From assembly GCA_023415595.1 (NCBI GenBank), contig JAEZJW010000168.1, forward strand, positions 1-64,000: a DNA stretch of 64,000 nucleotides, in the 5' to 3' direction. This DNA comes from Bacillota bacterium. GTDB taxonomy: Bacteria > Bacillota > Clostridia > Lachnospirales > Lachnospiraceae. Of this stretch, positions 1-8,195 are shown one piece after another. Numbering within the stretch: position 1 is the first letter of the stretch; each line of letters opens with the position of its first letter. A program made the translations under genes and the position numbers. The notes under the pieces were generated by a model. The model was not told where the DNA came from. It did no database searches and worked only from the letters and a program-made list of their open reading frames with translations.

Positions 1-339
1 GAGTGCTTCATGATAACAGGGGAAGCACTCATGATCTACATGGTATTCAGGAGCATTATCCGTATAATAGCAGTATAGTTTACTGAACATCTCCAGATGC
101 TTCAGCTCATCACAGTAGGCGTGCTCAATAAAGTCTCTGTGTAGTTTATTCGGGGCCTCCTTCATTAGGTGCCGGTAGAACTCTGCCGCAGCAGCTTCAG
201 CTTCAACCGCTTTGCAGATATCCCGAAGGATTTGGTCAAAGGCTTTTGGCCCAAGCAGAGGAAGGTTTGGTATCTGTACATTATTACAAAGCTTACTTTC
301 GCATTTTACACACTTGTTTGACGGTATATATTGAAACAT
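1..339 (-). CDS. Ferritin-like/rubrerythrin-type protein (3' end cut off by window edge)
   Basis: 113 residues are visible; the C-terminus lies left of position 1. The start ATG (337-339) follows a strong GGAGGT ribosome site. A short Cys-rich N-terminus (Cys10, Cys13, Cys18) leads into a helix rich in Glu and Ala (Glu46, Glu48, Glu53). A second helix carries Asp77-Glu78-x-x-His81, the ExxH pattern typical of carboxylate-bridged di-iron four-helix bundles. From family knowledge such proteins bind iron and often act in peroxide or oxygen defence in anaerobes. That role is inferred here. A His/Cys-rich stretch near the visible end could be an additional metal site. The exact subfamily cannot be decided from a partial sequence. 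Confidence 0.6.
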   Translation of the reverse strand, partial: MFQYIPSNKCVKCESKLCNNVQIPNLPLLGPKAFDQILRDICKAVEAEAAAAEFYRHLMKEAPNKLHRDFIEHAYCDELKHLEMFSKLYCYYTDNAPEYHVDHECFPCYHEAL

Positions 340-737
340 ATAGTGACCTCCTTATGAATTACGTATCCGATCTATTATATTTTACGGAGATTACTCGAAA
401 TTGTTCGTAAGCAGTCAAAATATATACATACTTGTAGAAATTTGAGTAATCACCATATAAAAGGGAATATGATACAATGAAAACATCAGGCCAACTAAGA
501 CTATAACTCTCTGCATCATATGAAGGAGATATTTGTTGATGGTCATTTCTAATACCGATATAACATGGCACTTGTCAGGTTTACATTATCCGCAAAACAT
601 GATAAAATTTAGCAAGTGTACGTCATGATTGTGACGGGAATTTTTTGTTATTTACGATATACTATGTACAGGCAGGCTTTAGGTTAATACAGTGCTGAAG
701 CCTGAATTCGCAGAGAACGGCAGCATGGAGGATTATT
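340..737. other. Intergenic region between divergent genes
   Basis: About 400 bp of AT-rich DNA between the ferritin-like gene (minus) and the chromate-transporter pair (plus). A small hairpin (CGTCA at 621-625 with TGACG at 632-636) followed by a T-run at 641-646 lies about 90 bp before the transporter start. It looks like a weak terminator or attenuator. No promoter on either strand matches consensus well enough to call. Confidence 0.3.
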
Positions 738-1316
738 ATGAAAAAAGATGCGAAATTTTATTGGAAGCTGTTTACGTCAACCTTCCTACTCAGTGCTTTT
801 ACCTTTGGAGGAGGTTATGTCATTGTTCCGTTGATGAAGAAAAAGTTCGTGGACAAGTTGAATTGGATCGAAGAGAAGGAGATGCTCAATATGGTAGCGA
901 TTGCGCAGTCCTCTCCAGGCCCGATTGCTGTCAATACTTCCATTCTGGTAGGGTATCGGATGGCCGGATTACCTGGCGCCTTCTTATCCACCTTCGGTAC
1001 TGTTTTACCACCCCTGATTATTCTGACGATCATCTCTTTCTTCTATCAGTCCTTTAAGGACAGCACAGTTGTACACGCATTGCTGAAGGGAATGCAGGCG
1101 GGGGTGGCTGCGGTCATTATTGATGTGGTAATCGGCATGACCGGTAAAGTACTGAAGGGAAAACAGGCATTTTCGATCCTGATGATGTTAGCGGCCTTTA
1201 TAGCAACCTTTGTCTTCGATATTAATGTCATCTATATTATTCTGATTTGCGGTTTCATCGGTGCAATATCGGTAATCTACGGAGAGAAGAAGAGAAAAGG
1301 AGGTGCTGTATCATGA
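738..1316 (+). CDS. Chromate transporter family protein, N-terminal half type (short-chain CHR)
   Basis: A 192-residue membrane protein of the short-chain CHR (ChrA) family, in which two adjacent half-size genes supply the two halves of a full-length transporter. Family hallmarks visible are the FTFGGGY motif near residue 25 and the SSPGPIAVN motif near residue 60, followed by several hydrophobic segments. The start at 738 has a GGAGG site 6-7 bases upstream. Its stop overlaps the start of the next CHR gene (ATGA at 1313-1316), so the two are translationally coupled. The family is named for chromate efflux, but many clostridial pairs have no proven substrate, so chromate itself is an inference from the name. 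Confidence 0.85.
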   Translation: MKKDAKFYWKLFTSTFLLSAFTFGGGYVIVPLMKKKFVDKLNWIEEKEMLNMVAIAQSSPGPIAVNTSILVGYRMAGLPGAFLSTFGTVLPPLIILTIISFFYQSFKDSTVVHALLKGMQAGVAAVIIDVVIGMTGKVLKGKQAFSILMMLAAFIATFVFDINVIYIILICGFIGAISVIYGEKKRKGGAVS

Positions 1317-1882
1317 TTTATCTTCAGTTACTGATCAGCTTCTTCCAGATTGGACTTTTTTCCATCGGCGGAGGCTATGCTGCATTGCCCCTGATTCAAG
1401 CACAGGTTGTGGACAATCATCAATGGCTTACAATGAACGAGTATACAGATCTGATCACAATTTCGCAGATGACACCGGGACCGATTGCAATAAACGCAGC
1501 CACCTTCGTGGGAAATCAGATCGCCGGGCTTCCTGGTTCTATACTTGCTACCTTTGGATGCGTACTTCCTTCCTTTCTGATTGTCATCACTTTGGCATAC
1601 TTTTATTTTAAATATAAGAATATCACTATTGTACAAGGAATTCTGGGAGGCCTTCGACCTGCGGTCGTTGCTCTGATCGCCTCTGCCGGCTTATCCATCC
1701 TGATCCTGTCCTTCTGGGGGGAAGGAGGCTTTAGCCTGAAACCGGAGGATTTGAATCTCATTGCAGTAGGATTATTCCTGGTTAGCTTATTCGTTCTTAG
1801 AAAATGGAAGGTGAATCAGATTACGGTAATGTTAGGCTCCGGTATCGTCGGAATGATCCTGTATCTGCTTCAGGGTGCATAA
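1313..1882 (+). CDS. Chromate transporter family protein, second half (short-chain CHR)
   Basis: A 189-residue partner of the preceding gene. It repeats the same motifs (SIGGGYAALPL near residue 15, MTPGPIAINAATFVG near residue 50), as expected for the inverted-topology halves of the CHR family. The start at 1313 is chosen because an AGGAGGT site precedes it and it overlaps the previous stop codon. A longer in-frame extension to 1247 would run inside the upstream gene and is unlikely. Several hydrophobic helices fill the rest. The two products probably form a heterodimeric membrane transporter. The operon ends at the structured hairpin at 1951-2019. Confidence 0.85.
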   Translation: MIYLQLLISFFQIGLFSIGGGYAALPLIQAQVVDNHQWLTMNEYTDLITISQMTPGPIAINAATFVGNQIAGLPGSILATFGCVLPSFLIVITLAYFYFKYKNITIVQGILGGLRPAVVALIASAGLSILILSFWGEGGFSLKPEDLNLIAVGLFLVSLFVLRKWKVNQITVMLGSGIVGMILYLLQGA

Positions 1883-1950
1883 TAGGACCAAAGGGATTCC
1901 ATTATTTTATCTAAAAGATTTGTCAAATCATGCTACAGCTCTGCAATCGA

Positions 1951-2030
1951 AATGGGCTCTCGCAATTTGAACCCGTCCTGTACTGACAGGAAACGGTTCA
2001 AGCTTGTTAAGAGCCCATTGTTTCTTATTA
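1951..2030. terminator. Nested-hairpin bidirectional terminator
   Basis: Perfect 10-bp arms (1951-1960 with 2010-2019) enclose a second helix (TTGAACC..GT with AC.GGTTCAA) and a third (CCTGT with ACAGG, loop ACTG). On the plus strand the hairpin is followed by TTGTTTCTTATTATA, which is U-rich. It sits between the 3' ends of the convergent CHR and ECF genes. Confidence 0.6.
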
Positions 2031-2064
2031 TATTCAATATAAATGTCTGGCGTGTTATTATGAA

Positions 2065-2643
2065 TTACTTCGTAAATTTGGTTCGGATTCTGACGCTGGA
2101 AGGAATGTTTATCACCTGCTGAATCGGTTTCCACACGAAGGTTGCGATGGATAAGTCCAACATGCTATGAATTAAACCACCGACACCGACCAGTAGGAGG
2201 ACTGATACGGCATAACCGTTCTCCAGAATTGCAGCAGATACATTGCCGCCAAAGTAGAAGTAGCTTACAACAAATACCTCAGCAAGTGCATGGATGATGG
2301 AGATACCAAACGAATATAGAGCTGCAGTCTTAAAGTTATTCATTATATTTCCGTTCTTTTTTAACAGATAAGAACCGAAAGCAACAAAAATCAGGTGGGA
2401 AAATGCACGTAACACGATGATGAGAGGAAAACCTGCAAGCAGAAAGCCAAAACCGGTAACGATAGCAACAGAGATGGCAACTACAGGCGATATAAACATA
2501 GCGATAAAGATCGGCACATGACTGGCCAGGGTAAAGGAAGCAGGTCCAATCTGTATCTTCGGGAAGTACATCGGTATTAATATGCCAACTGCACAGAGCA
2601 GTGCGGCAATGGTCATGGTTTTCACCTTATTTATTTGATTCAT
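2065..2643 (-). CDS. ECF transporter S component, niacin-type (NiaX-like)
   Basis: A 192-residue integral membrane protein with about six hydrophobic segments. The stretch GPASFTLASHVPIFIAMF near residues 33-50 and the following GF-LAGFPL region resemble the substrate-binding (S) subunits of energy-coupling factor vitamin transporters. The closest remembered match is the niacin group. Such S components capture a vitamin and associate with a shared EcfT/EcfA module encoded elsewhere; none is in this window. The start is preceded by AAGGAAGG. A near-perfect promoter lies upstream, with a small palindrome at its start point. The assignment to the ECF S class is firmer than the niacin specificity. 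Confidence 0.65.
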   Translation of the reverse strand: MNQINKVKTMTIAALLCAVGILIPMYFPKIQIGPASFTLASHVPIFIAMFISPVVAISVAIVTGFGFLLAGFPLIIVLRAFSHLIFVAFGSYLLKKNGNIMNNFKTAALYSFGISIIHALAEVFVVSYFYFGGNVSAAILENGYAVSVLLLVGVGGLIHSMLDLSIATFVWKPIQQVINIPSSVRIRTKFTK

Positions 2644-2705
2644 ACTTATCTACCTTCCTTTTCATGAACAAATTCCATGTTGACAGCCTACACAGCGGTA
2701 TTTTT

Positions 2706-2721
2706 AGCTGTCTTGTCAGCT
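2706..2721 (-). promoter_or_regulatory. Small palindrome at transcription start, possible operator
   Basis: AGCTG (2706-2710) and CAGCT (2717-2721) flank a 6-base centre exactly where transcription from the strong promoter should begin. That is a position suited to a repressor. Which regulator would bind is unknown. A NiaR-type repressor would be a natural guess for a niacin transporter, but I cannot confirm a motif match. Confidence 0.25.
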
Positions 2722-2724
2722 GTA

Positions 2725-2753
2725 ATTATATATAATTTACAGGTTACTGTCAA
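2725..2753 (-). promoter_or_regulatory. Sigma-A promoter of the ECF S-component gene
   Basis: Reading the minus strand, TTGACA (2748-2753), a 17-base spacer and TATAAT (2725-2730) form a perfect consensus, about 80 bases upstream of the start codon. Confidence 0.8.
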
Positions 2754-2816
2754 TGAAATTAAAGCATAAAAATATAGGTAAATTTACGATTCTTTTGTGA
2801 GAATTTACATAGAGAA

Positions 2817-2884
2817 GGATACCCGGAGCTTATTGCGACTGCGGTCTGTCAGTTGAGGCAGCAGGCAAGGAGCTTAGGGTATCC
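2817..2884. repeat. Inverted repeat in intergenic region
   Basis: GGATACCC (2817-2824) and GGGTATCC (2877-2884) form 8-bp arms around a 52-base loop that also contains a direct repeat GGAGCTTA. It lies 3' of the minus-strand dehydrogenase gene and could help end its transcript, but no convincing U-run follows. Confidence 0.3.
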
Positions 2885-2927
2885 GTAAGAATTACAGGAA
2901 GGCGGGTTTTTGATTACTGTTGTATGA

Positions 2928-4037
2928 TTAAGCTTCAAACGGGAACTTCATAGGAATGTCCAGCAGATCTCTTACCTTCAGGAATTCCTTCTGCACCTCT
3001 TCTCCTACAGGCACACCCTTGTCCTTGCGTTCCAGCCAGACCAGGTATTCCTTTTCCCCGGCAGTATAGATGTGCTCCTCTCCGGGTGCCAGCTTGGAGG
3101 AACGAAGACTGCGAAGGATATCACCGGTCGTTTTTTTGAAGCTGTCAAGACCCAGAAAGGCTTCCGGGTCGATGGCGATGAAGAAATGACCGAGATGATA
3201 AGGAGTCTTCTCTCCCTGCTCGCTAATACCGTTCAGCATCTTAAGATAGCTTCCGGCCTGTAGAGCAGCGGACAGAATCTCAACCACGGTTGCATAGCCA
3301 TAGCCCTTGTAGCCGGCCAGCTCTTCCCCGATGCCTCCTAAAGGAGCCAACGCCGCGGTGCCTGCAGTAAGGTCGGCTAGAATCTGTTTACTGTCAGTCA
3401 GTGCACAACCGTCCTCTCCGATTACCATTCCCTCGGGAGTAGCTTTGCCGGTCCTGGCGTAATACTCGATCTTACCTCTTTGGGTGATACTGGTTGCACA
3501 ATCAAGGATAAAAGGGAACTCCTCATCAGTTGGCATTCCGAAGGTCAGAGGATTGGTACCTAACATATTCTCAACGCCAAAGGTGGGTGCGATGGAAGGA
3601 CGGGCATTCGTACCCGTTATACCGATTAAGCCTTCCTTTATTGCCATCGAAGCGTAGTAACCGGCTATCCCATAGTGGGTTGAATTGCGGGCAGCAACCA
3701 TTCCCATTCCATACCTTTTAGCCTTATCGATTGCCATCTGCATGGACTTATAACCGACTACCATACCCATCCCGTCATGACCATCCACAACAGCTGTTGT
3801 TGCTGTTTCCCGCAGTATCTCAAATTCGGTAATGGGCTTTTGAATACCGGCAAGAATACGATCCACATAAATCGCCTTAAATCTGTTGCTTCCATGACTC
3901 TCGATTCCTCTCCGATCACTTTCCAACAATACATCCGCACAGAGGGCTGCTTCCTCCTGCGGAACACCTAATTTAACAAATGCGGCGGTCATAAAATCTC
4001 CAACCAGCTTCCAGGAAAGATAGGGTCTTGTTTCCAT
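2928..4037 (-). CDS. Malate/L-lactate (sulfolactate) dehydrogenase family oxidoreductase
   Basis: A 369-residue member of the Ldh_2 / type-2 malate-lactate dehydrogenase family (COG2055), NAD(P)-dependent cytosolic enzymes with a fold unrelated to classical LDH. Visible family features are the N-terminal ADVLLESDRRGIESHGSNR segment containing the conserved His, RNSTHYGIAGYYA mid-protein, and GTNPLTFGMP with a downstream FILDCATS. I place the start at 4037 because GGAGG sits 8 bases upstream (4046-4050); an in-frame ATG at 4073 has a poorer site. The substrate may be malate, lactate, sulfolactate, ureidoglycolate or a similar 2-hydroxyacid. Neighbours give no clue. Confidence 0.8.
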   Translation of the reverse strand: METRPYLSWKLVGDFMTAAFVKLGVPQEEAALCADVLLESDRRGIESHGSNRFKAIYVDRILAGIQKPITEFEILRETATTAVVDGHDGMGMVVGYKSMQMAIDKAKRYGMGMVAARNSTHYGIAGYYASMAIKEGLIGITGTNARPSIAPTFGVENMLGTNPLTFGMPTDEEFPFILDCATSITQRGKIEYYARTGKATPEGMVIGEDGCALTDSKQILADLTAGTAALAPLGGIGEELAGYKGYGYATVVEILSAALQAGSYLKMLNGISEQGEKTPYHLGHFFIAIDPEAFLGLDSFKKTTGDILRSLRSSKLAPGEEHIYTAGEKEYLVWLERKDKGVPVGEEVQKEFLKVRDLLDIPMKFPFEA

Positions 4038-4211
4038 ACAACGATCCTCCATATTTGATGATATTTTTACCATTTTAACACAGTTACTCCTATGATGTAT
4101 ACAGTAATATCTTAAGGCTGAGAAATCATATGCAGAACCAGAAAACCGATCAGGTTCAGAACCTGCTGTGCATAAATAATAAAAGTATAATGGATTTCAT
4201 GATACAGTTTT

Positions 4212-4736
4212 TTATTCGATCTTCTCCTGCAGTTCCCACCGGGCAGCGAGTGCATTCAGAGCATCGTTATGCACACGATAAGTCGTCCAGCTGTCCATCG
4301 GGACAGCGCCCAGCTTCTTATAAAACTGTATGGAGGGCTCGTTCCAGTCCAGGCAGTTCCACTCCAGCCTGCCGCAGCTGCGCTCCTTCGTGAGCTTTGC
4401 CAGGAATGCCAGCAGAAGGGTCCCAATCCCAAGACCCCGATATTCCGGTTTCACAAACAGATCCCCAAGAAAGATCCCCGGTCTACCGAGAAAGGTAGAG
4501 AAATTATGGAAGAAAAGGGCGAAGGCTACCGGTATATTCTTATACTCACCGATGATCACTTCACACTTTTGCTGATCGAATATGGTATTCTCCAGAAGTT
4601 CATCAGTGGCAACCACTTCCTCTGACAGATTTTCATATTCGGCCAGCTCCTTAATAAAAGTAAGAATTAGGGCAGCATCCTTCCTTTCGGCAAATCTGAT
4701 CTTGAATTCCTTGATTTCAGTGTCATAATGAATCAT
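4212..4736 (-). CDS. GNAT N-acetyltransferase, diamine/SSAT-like
   Basis: A 174-residue Gcn5-related acetyltransferase. The acetyl-CoA site reads VKPEYRGLGIGTLLLAFL near residues 95-112. The later LEWNCLDWNEPSIQFYKKLGA segment resembles the spermidine/spermine or thialysine acetyltransferase branch (RxEW..LdWN). FFHNFSTFLGRPGIFLGDLFV before the CoA loop also fits that branch. It would transfer acetyl from acetyl-CoA to an amine, perhaps a polyamine or lysine analogue; the substrate is an inference. A GGGAGG site precedes the start. The gene stands alone, divergent from the glycosylase at 4973. Confidence 0.75.
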   Translation of the reverse strand: MIHYDTEIKEFKIRFAERKDAALILTFIKELAEYENLSEEVVATDELLENTIFDQQKCEVIIGEYKNIPVAFALFFHNFSTFLGRPGIFLGDLFVKPEYRGLGIGTLLLAFLAKLTKERSCGRLEWNCLDWNEPSIQFYKKLGAVPMDSWTTYRVHNDALNALAARWELQEKIE

Positions 4737-4903
4737 ATGTATTCCTCCCGAGTAAATGATAGTACTGATGTTATGCTATATACTCCTGGCTTATTATACC
4801 GCCTAGGGAGATAGATGTATAGAATCATAATCCACAATATAACAGGGTACTGCTACTTGCCCGCTATGCAAAATAATCATATAATATAAAATAAACTTCC
4901 TTC

Positions 4904-4929
4904 TGCACGAGCCTCACGCTAATCGTGCA
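4904..4929. repeat. Short inverted repeat upstream of the DNA glycosylase
   Basis: TGCACGA (4904-4910) and TCGTGCA (4923-4929) are perfect 7-bp arms about 45 bases before the start codon at 4973. It could be an operator or a 5'-UTR hairpin. It does not match the Firmicutes LexA consensus. Confidence 0.3.
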
Positions 4930-4972
4930 ACATAACCATCTGATAAAGCATTTATAAGAAAGGGTTATCTTT

Positions 4973-5833
4973 ATGATACTTAACATAGAGCATTTGAATA
5001 TCCGTCAGATTGCGGAATCGGGACAATGCTTCCGGATGAACCCCACCGGGAAGGGGAGCTATTCTCTGATTGCATACGGACGATATCTGGAAATCACCCA
5101 GCATAAGGAGGATACCATTGAACTGGGCTGTACGGAAGCAGATTATCGGACAATTTGGAAGGATTATTTTCATCTGGAATATGATTACAGCAGCATCGTT
5201 CACAGGCTTGAGCAAGGTAACGATGAATTCCTAAGAAAAGCAGTACAATATGGCAACGGTATCAGGATTCTCAGGCAGGAGCCCTTCGAGATGCTGATCA
5301 GCTTTATCATATCCCAGAATAAGAATATTCCTTCCATTAAGACCTGTATTGAACGAATCGCTGAGAAATATGGGGATTGCCGCACCGATCAGGCAACCGG
5401 GGTGATCTACTATGCCTTTCCGTCACCGCAGCAGTTAGCAGTAGCGAAGCAGGAGGACCTAAGACAGCTGAAGCTGGGATACCGTGACACCTATATCTTA
5501 AGTGCTGCCAGGGCAGTGGCAGAAGGAACGGTCAAGCTGGAGGAGCTCAAAGCAGCCGGACATGACGAAGCAGTAAAAATATTAAGAAGTATTCACGGAG
5601 TTGGTGAAAAGGTTGCAAATTGCGTCTCCCTATATGGGCTGCATCATATCGAAGCCTTTCCTGTGGATGTCTGGATACGCAGAATATTAGCCGAGGTTTA
5701 TGGGAATTGCTTTGATACGACTCCCTTCAGCGGTTACGCAGGGATCCTTCAACAATATATGTTTTATTATATCAGGAGCCAGGGAAATACACCTAATCAT
5801 CGGAAGGAGCCTCTTACAGAGGCTGTCACATAA
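4973..5833 (+). CDS. 8-oxoguanine DNA glycosylase (OGG1/AlkA-type HhH-GPD)
   Basis: A 286-residue DNA-repair enzyme with an N-terminal OGG-type domain and a helix-hairpin-helix GPD domain. The hairpin reads HGVGEKVANCVSL with the predicted Schiff-base lysine at Lys213. It is followed by the catalytic aspartate Asp232 in FPVDVW, matching the Lys/Asp pair of OGG1. The SFIISQNKNIPSIK segment near residue 110 is also characteristic. It would excise oxidised guanine and nick the abasic site. The start at 4973 has an upstream AAAGGG. The last 40 or so residues after the catalytic domain look less conserved. It is a single gene with no clear operon partner. Confidence 0.88.
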   Translation: MILNIEHLNIRQIAESGQCFRMNPTGKGSYSLIAYGRYLEITQHKEDTIELGCTEADYRTIWKDYFHLEYDYSSIVHRLEQGNDEFLRKAVQYGNGIRILRQEPFEMLISFIISQNKNIPSIKTCIERIAEKYGDCRTDQATGVIYYAFPSPQQLAVAKQEDLRQLKLGYRDTYILSAARAVAEGTVKLEELKAAGHDEAVKILRSIHGVGEKVANCVSLYGLHHIEAFPVDVWIRRILAEVYGNCFDTTPFSGYAGILQQYMFYYIRSQGNTPNHRKEPLTEAVT

Positions 5834-6074
5834 AAATTTTATTATAGTTTTCATAAAATCCAGCCTATCTTACTGGAATGGAATTCTTGATATTCCATGA
5901 AGCCTGTAAAACCTATTCTGTAATAAAGAATATAAGAAAGCAGCATCGGAGAAAATAAAGCTGAGAACTAACAATTCTCTTACGATTAGCAAGACTGCAT
6001 AACAGGTAAATGAGGCTGTGTAGGATAATGCATCCTCACATTTTTGGATGTCATCGGCATCATAGGAGGTTTGT

Positions 6075-6449
6075 ATGAATAACGGAGACAGCAGGGATAG
6101 CAGAGGTTTAGAAAATGAACGCAGGGTTGAGCATCTCTGTAATCTGGTAGAGAAGAAGACCAGAACAGAACGCCATCTCGAAGAACATTCCGATATTTCA
6201 TCTTCCCCAAAGAATATTGAGCATGCCAAGGAATTGCAAAGGGAGCGCGAGCAGGAGATTAGCAATCTGAAGGATATTCTTGCCCATGGTGAAAATGCGA
6301 AGAACAGGCAGTATGAAAACACTCAGAAGAGGTTCTTGTATGCGGAAGGGTATCTGAATCATAATGCCGACCATATGGACGATCAATCCTTTCAGAATGC
6401 AAAGGAAAGACAGGAACATCGGAAGGATCAGCTGGATAGCATGAGATAA
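6075..6449 (+). CDS. Hypothetical hydrophilic coiled-coil protein
   Basis: A 124-residue, highly charged protein rich in Glu, Arg, Asn and His, with no hydrophobic segment and no cysteine apart from one near residue 21. The composition and heptad-like runs (for example around residues 50-75) suggest long alpha-helices or a coiled coil. An AGGAGG site 5 bases before the ATG supports real translation, and an intrinsic terminator follows at 6487-6530, making a tidy monocistronic unit. I do not recognise the family. A small spore or stress protein is possible but unsupported. Confidence 0.6.
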   Translation: MNNGDSRDSRGLENERRVEHLCNLVEKKTRTERHLEEHSDISSSPKNIEHAKELQREREQEISNLKDILAHGENAKNRQYENTQKRFLYAEGYLNHNADHMDDQSFQNAKERQEHRKDQLDSMR

Positions 6450-6486
6450 CCCAAGACCTGAAGTGTGGAAAGATTGCGACAAAGAT

Positions 6487-6530
6487 AACCGGAGCAGTAT
6501 TGTGAAAGTGATGCTGCTCCGGTTGTTTTC
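6487..6530 (+). terminator. Rho-independent terminator
   Basis: AACCGGAGCAG and CTGCTCCGGTT pair perfectly over 11 bp, followed by GTTTTC. It ends the small coiled-coil gene at 6075. Confidence 0.8.
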
Positions 6531-6561
6531 GTGGAGGGTGAATCAACGAGGTTGCTCAGCA

Positions 6562-7887
6562 CTAAGGAGTCAGACGCTTGAGATCCCTCGGAAACAGTGT
6601 GGAATACCGGACATTACTCTGATCAATCAGCTTACTGGTAAAGCGTTCCAGTCCAAGACCTAAGCCTCCATGGGGTGGTATTCCGTATTTATGAAGCATC
6701 AGATAGCTTTCAAAGGCTTCAGGATTCATCCCTCTCGCAAGGAGTTTTTCCACTTGCTTCCTGTAATCATGGATTCGTTGTCCTCCGGTTGTGATCTCCA
6801 TGCCGCGGAACAGCAGGTCAAAGCTTAGGGTAACCTCCGGGTTTTCCGGATCCTCCAGGGCATAAAAGGGTCGTTTCTTCGTCGGATAGTGTGTAACGAA
6901 TACAAATTCGCTGCCGGTGCTCTTCTTCATGATTTCATATAGAAGCTTCTCTTCCTCCGGTTCAAAGTCCAGCATATCAGTAATCTCTCTTTTATATTCC
7001 TCGGAAATCATTCTCTTGGCTTCATAGAAGCTGATTGCCGGAATTTCTTTCACTTTCGGCAGGGTAACCTTACATAGCTCCAGCTCATAAGCATAGGCTT
7101 CCTTCAAATAACAGAGTGTATATGCAAGCATTCCGGTCTCCATCTCCATCAACTCTGTGAAGTCCCTGAGATAGCCCAGCTCCAGATCCACGCTGGTATA
7201 TTCGTTCAGATGCCTGGAGGTGTCATGCTTCTCTGCGCGGAAAACGGGGGCTATCTCGTACACCCTTTCATATACACCCACCATCATCTGTTTGTAGAAT
7301 TGCGGGCTTTGAGCCAAATAAGCCTCCTTGCCGAAGTAATCCAGGCGGAAGATATTTGCCCCTCCCTCTGCCCCCGAAAACACTATTTTTGGGGAATGTA
7401 TCTCCGTAAATCTTTGCTCGGACAGAAAGGAACGAAAGCCCTTGCAGATTCCCTCCTGGATTCGAAAGATGGCTCTTTCCTTCTCGTTACGAAGCGTCAA
7501 TGGCCGGTAATTCAAAAGAGTTTCGAGGGAGGTGTCTACGATTTTATTATTGATGACGATAGGCAGCTCTTCCTCCGGACAGGAGAGTACCTCAGCCTGT
7601 TTCAGCAGGACTTCAAAACCTGACCTTGACCGTTCCTCCGCAACCACTTCTCCGTTTACGATAACACAAGCCTCCTCCTTCAGGGCTGTGATTGGAAACT
7701 GTGCTACAGCTTCATTATAAATACACTGCAGTAAGCCCCTCCTCATACGGAGAATTACAAAGGCAAAGCCGCTCATCTGCCTGATTTTATAGACGGAACC
7801 CTGAAGCCTGACGCTTTCACCGATTCTTTGGTACAGTTCTTCGGGTTCACAGGTATTTGAATATATGTTACCATGGATTGTTCTCAT
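6562..7887 (-). CDS. aspS: Aspartate--tRNA ligase, archaeal/non-discriminating type (AspRS for tRNA-Asp/Asn)
   Basis: A 441-residue class II aminoacyl-tRNA synthetase. An N-terminal OB-fold anticodon domain (about residues 15-105) precedes the catalytic core. GAEGGANIF and QSPQFYKQ lie in the core, motif 2 is FRAEKHDTSRHLNEYTSVD, and motif 3 is HGGLGLGLERF at about 406-416. The short length, without the bacterial GAD insertion, marks the archaeal/eukaryotic AspRS branch. In clostridia this branch commonly charges both tRNA-Asp and tRNA-Asn, with GatCAB converting Asp-tRNA-Asn to Asn-tRNA-Asn. Dual specificity is inferred from that branch. Start codon 7885-7887 has AAAGGAG upstream. A 5' leader with an Asp-Asn-Asp leader peptide and attenuator precedes it (see 8067-8240). 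Confidence 0.88.
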   Translation of the reverse strand: MRTIHGNIYSNTCEPEELYQRIGESVRLQGSVYKIRQMSGFAFVILRMRRGLLQCIYNEAVAQFPITALKEEACVIVNGEVVAEERSRSGFEVLLKQAEVLSCPEEELPIVINNKIVDTSLETLLNYRPLTLRNEKERAIFRIQEGICKGFRSFLSEQRFTEIHSPKIVFSGAEGGANIFRLDYFGKEAYLAQSPQFYKQMMVGVYERVYEIAPVFRAEKHDTSRHLNEYTSVDLELGYLRDFTELMEMETGMLAYTLCYLKEAYAYELELCKVTLPKVKEIPAISFYEAKRMISEEYKREITDMLDFEPEEEKLLYEIMKKSTGSEFVFVTHYPTKKRPFYALEDPENPEVTLSFDLLFRGMEITTGGQRIHDYRKQVEKLLARGMNPEAFESYLMLHKYGIPPHGGLGLGLERFTSKLIDQSNVRYSTLFPRDLKRLTP

Positions 7888-7970
7888 AAAAATCTCCTTT
7901 CAGATACCGCATGTGATGCTGGAAATACCGTTACTTGGGCATCAATTTATACTGTTTATTACGGAATTTC

Positions 7971-8027
7971 CTATTTGCTATAAAATATCTGAATATCATA
8001 TCGGACATCATCCATATGCCGCATCAT
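7971..8027 (-). CDS. Possible second small ORF in the aspS leader
   Basis: 18 codons (MMRHMDDVRYDIQIFYSK) with a good AAAGG site 7 bases before the first ATG, located after the attenuator U-run and 80 bases before aspS. It includes three Asp codons. Its stop is followed directly by an 11-bp hairpin (GGAAATTCCGT with ACGGTATTTCC, one mismatch) before the aspS ribosome site. It may be a second control element or chance. Confidence 0.3.
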   Translation of the reverse strand: MMRHMDDVRYDIQIFYSK

Positions 8028-8066
8028 ATCACAACCTTTCAGTGCTATCCCCAAATAATAAGCAAT

Positions 8067-8194
8067 AAAAAACCACATAGGTATCATAAGAAATAGAATG
8101 ACCCATGTGGATTTATATTTATAATACGGAAAAGCTCCACATAGGCACAGGACGGATAGCGCCTGCACCTATGAACTCCATAGCTGCAAGCGCT
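8067..8194 (-). promoter_or_regulatory. Transcription attenuator of aspS (five-segment leader RNA with terminator)
   Basis: On the minus strand, segment 1 (8194-8179) pairs with segment 2 (8173-8158) over 15 of 16 positions, loop GAGTT. Segment 2 (8173-8162) can instead pair with segment 3 (8151-8140) over 12 bp including two G-U. Segment 3 (8146-8137) can pair with segment 4 (8110-8101) over 10 bp. Segment 4 can instead pair with segment 5 (8082-8073) over 10 bp, and segment 5 runs into six U residues (8072-8067). Segments 3 and 5 are near copies of CCTATGTGG, so 3:4 and the 4:5 terminator exclude each other. The leader peptide immediately precedes segment 1. Confidence 0.75.
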
Positions 8195-8195
8195 G

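Noticed and set aside
1951..2019. tRNA-like fold between the convergent genes
   Set aside because: The minus strand has a 7-bp acceptor-like stem and a GGTTCAA, but the T-arm does not pair correctly and there is no D or anticodon arm. A nested terminator fits.
7971..8168. A 65-codon hydrophobic frame starting GTG upstream of aspS
   Set aside because: It runs straight through the attenuator stems and terminator, whose pairing fully explains the sequence. Its first half is better read as RNA structure. Only the last 18 codons have their own ribosome site.
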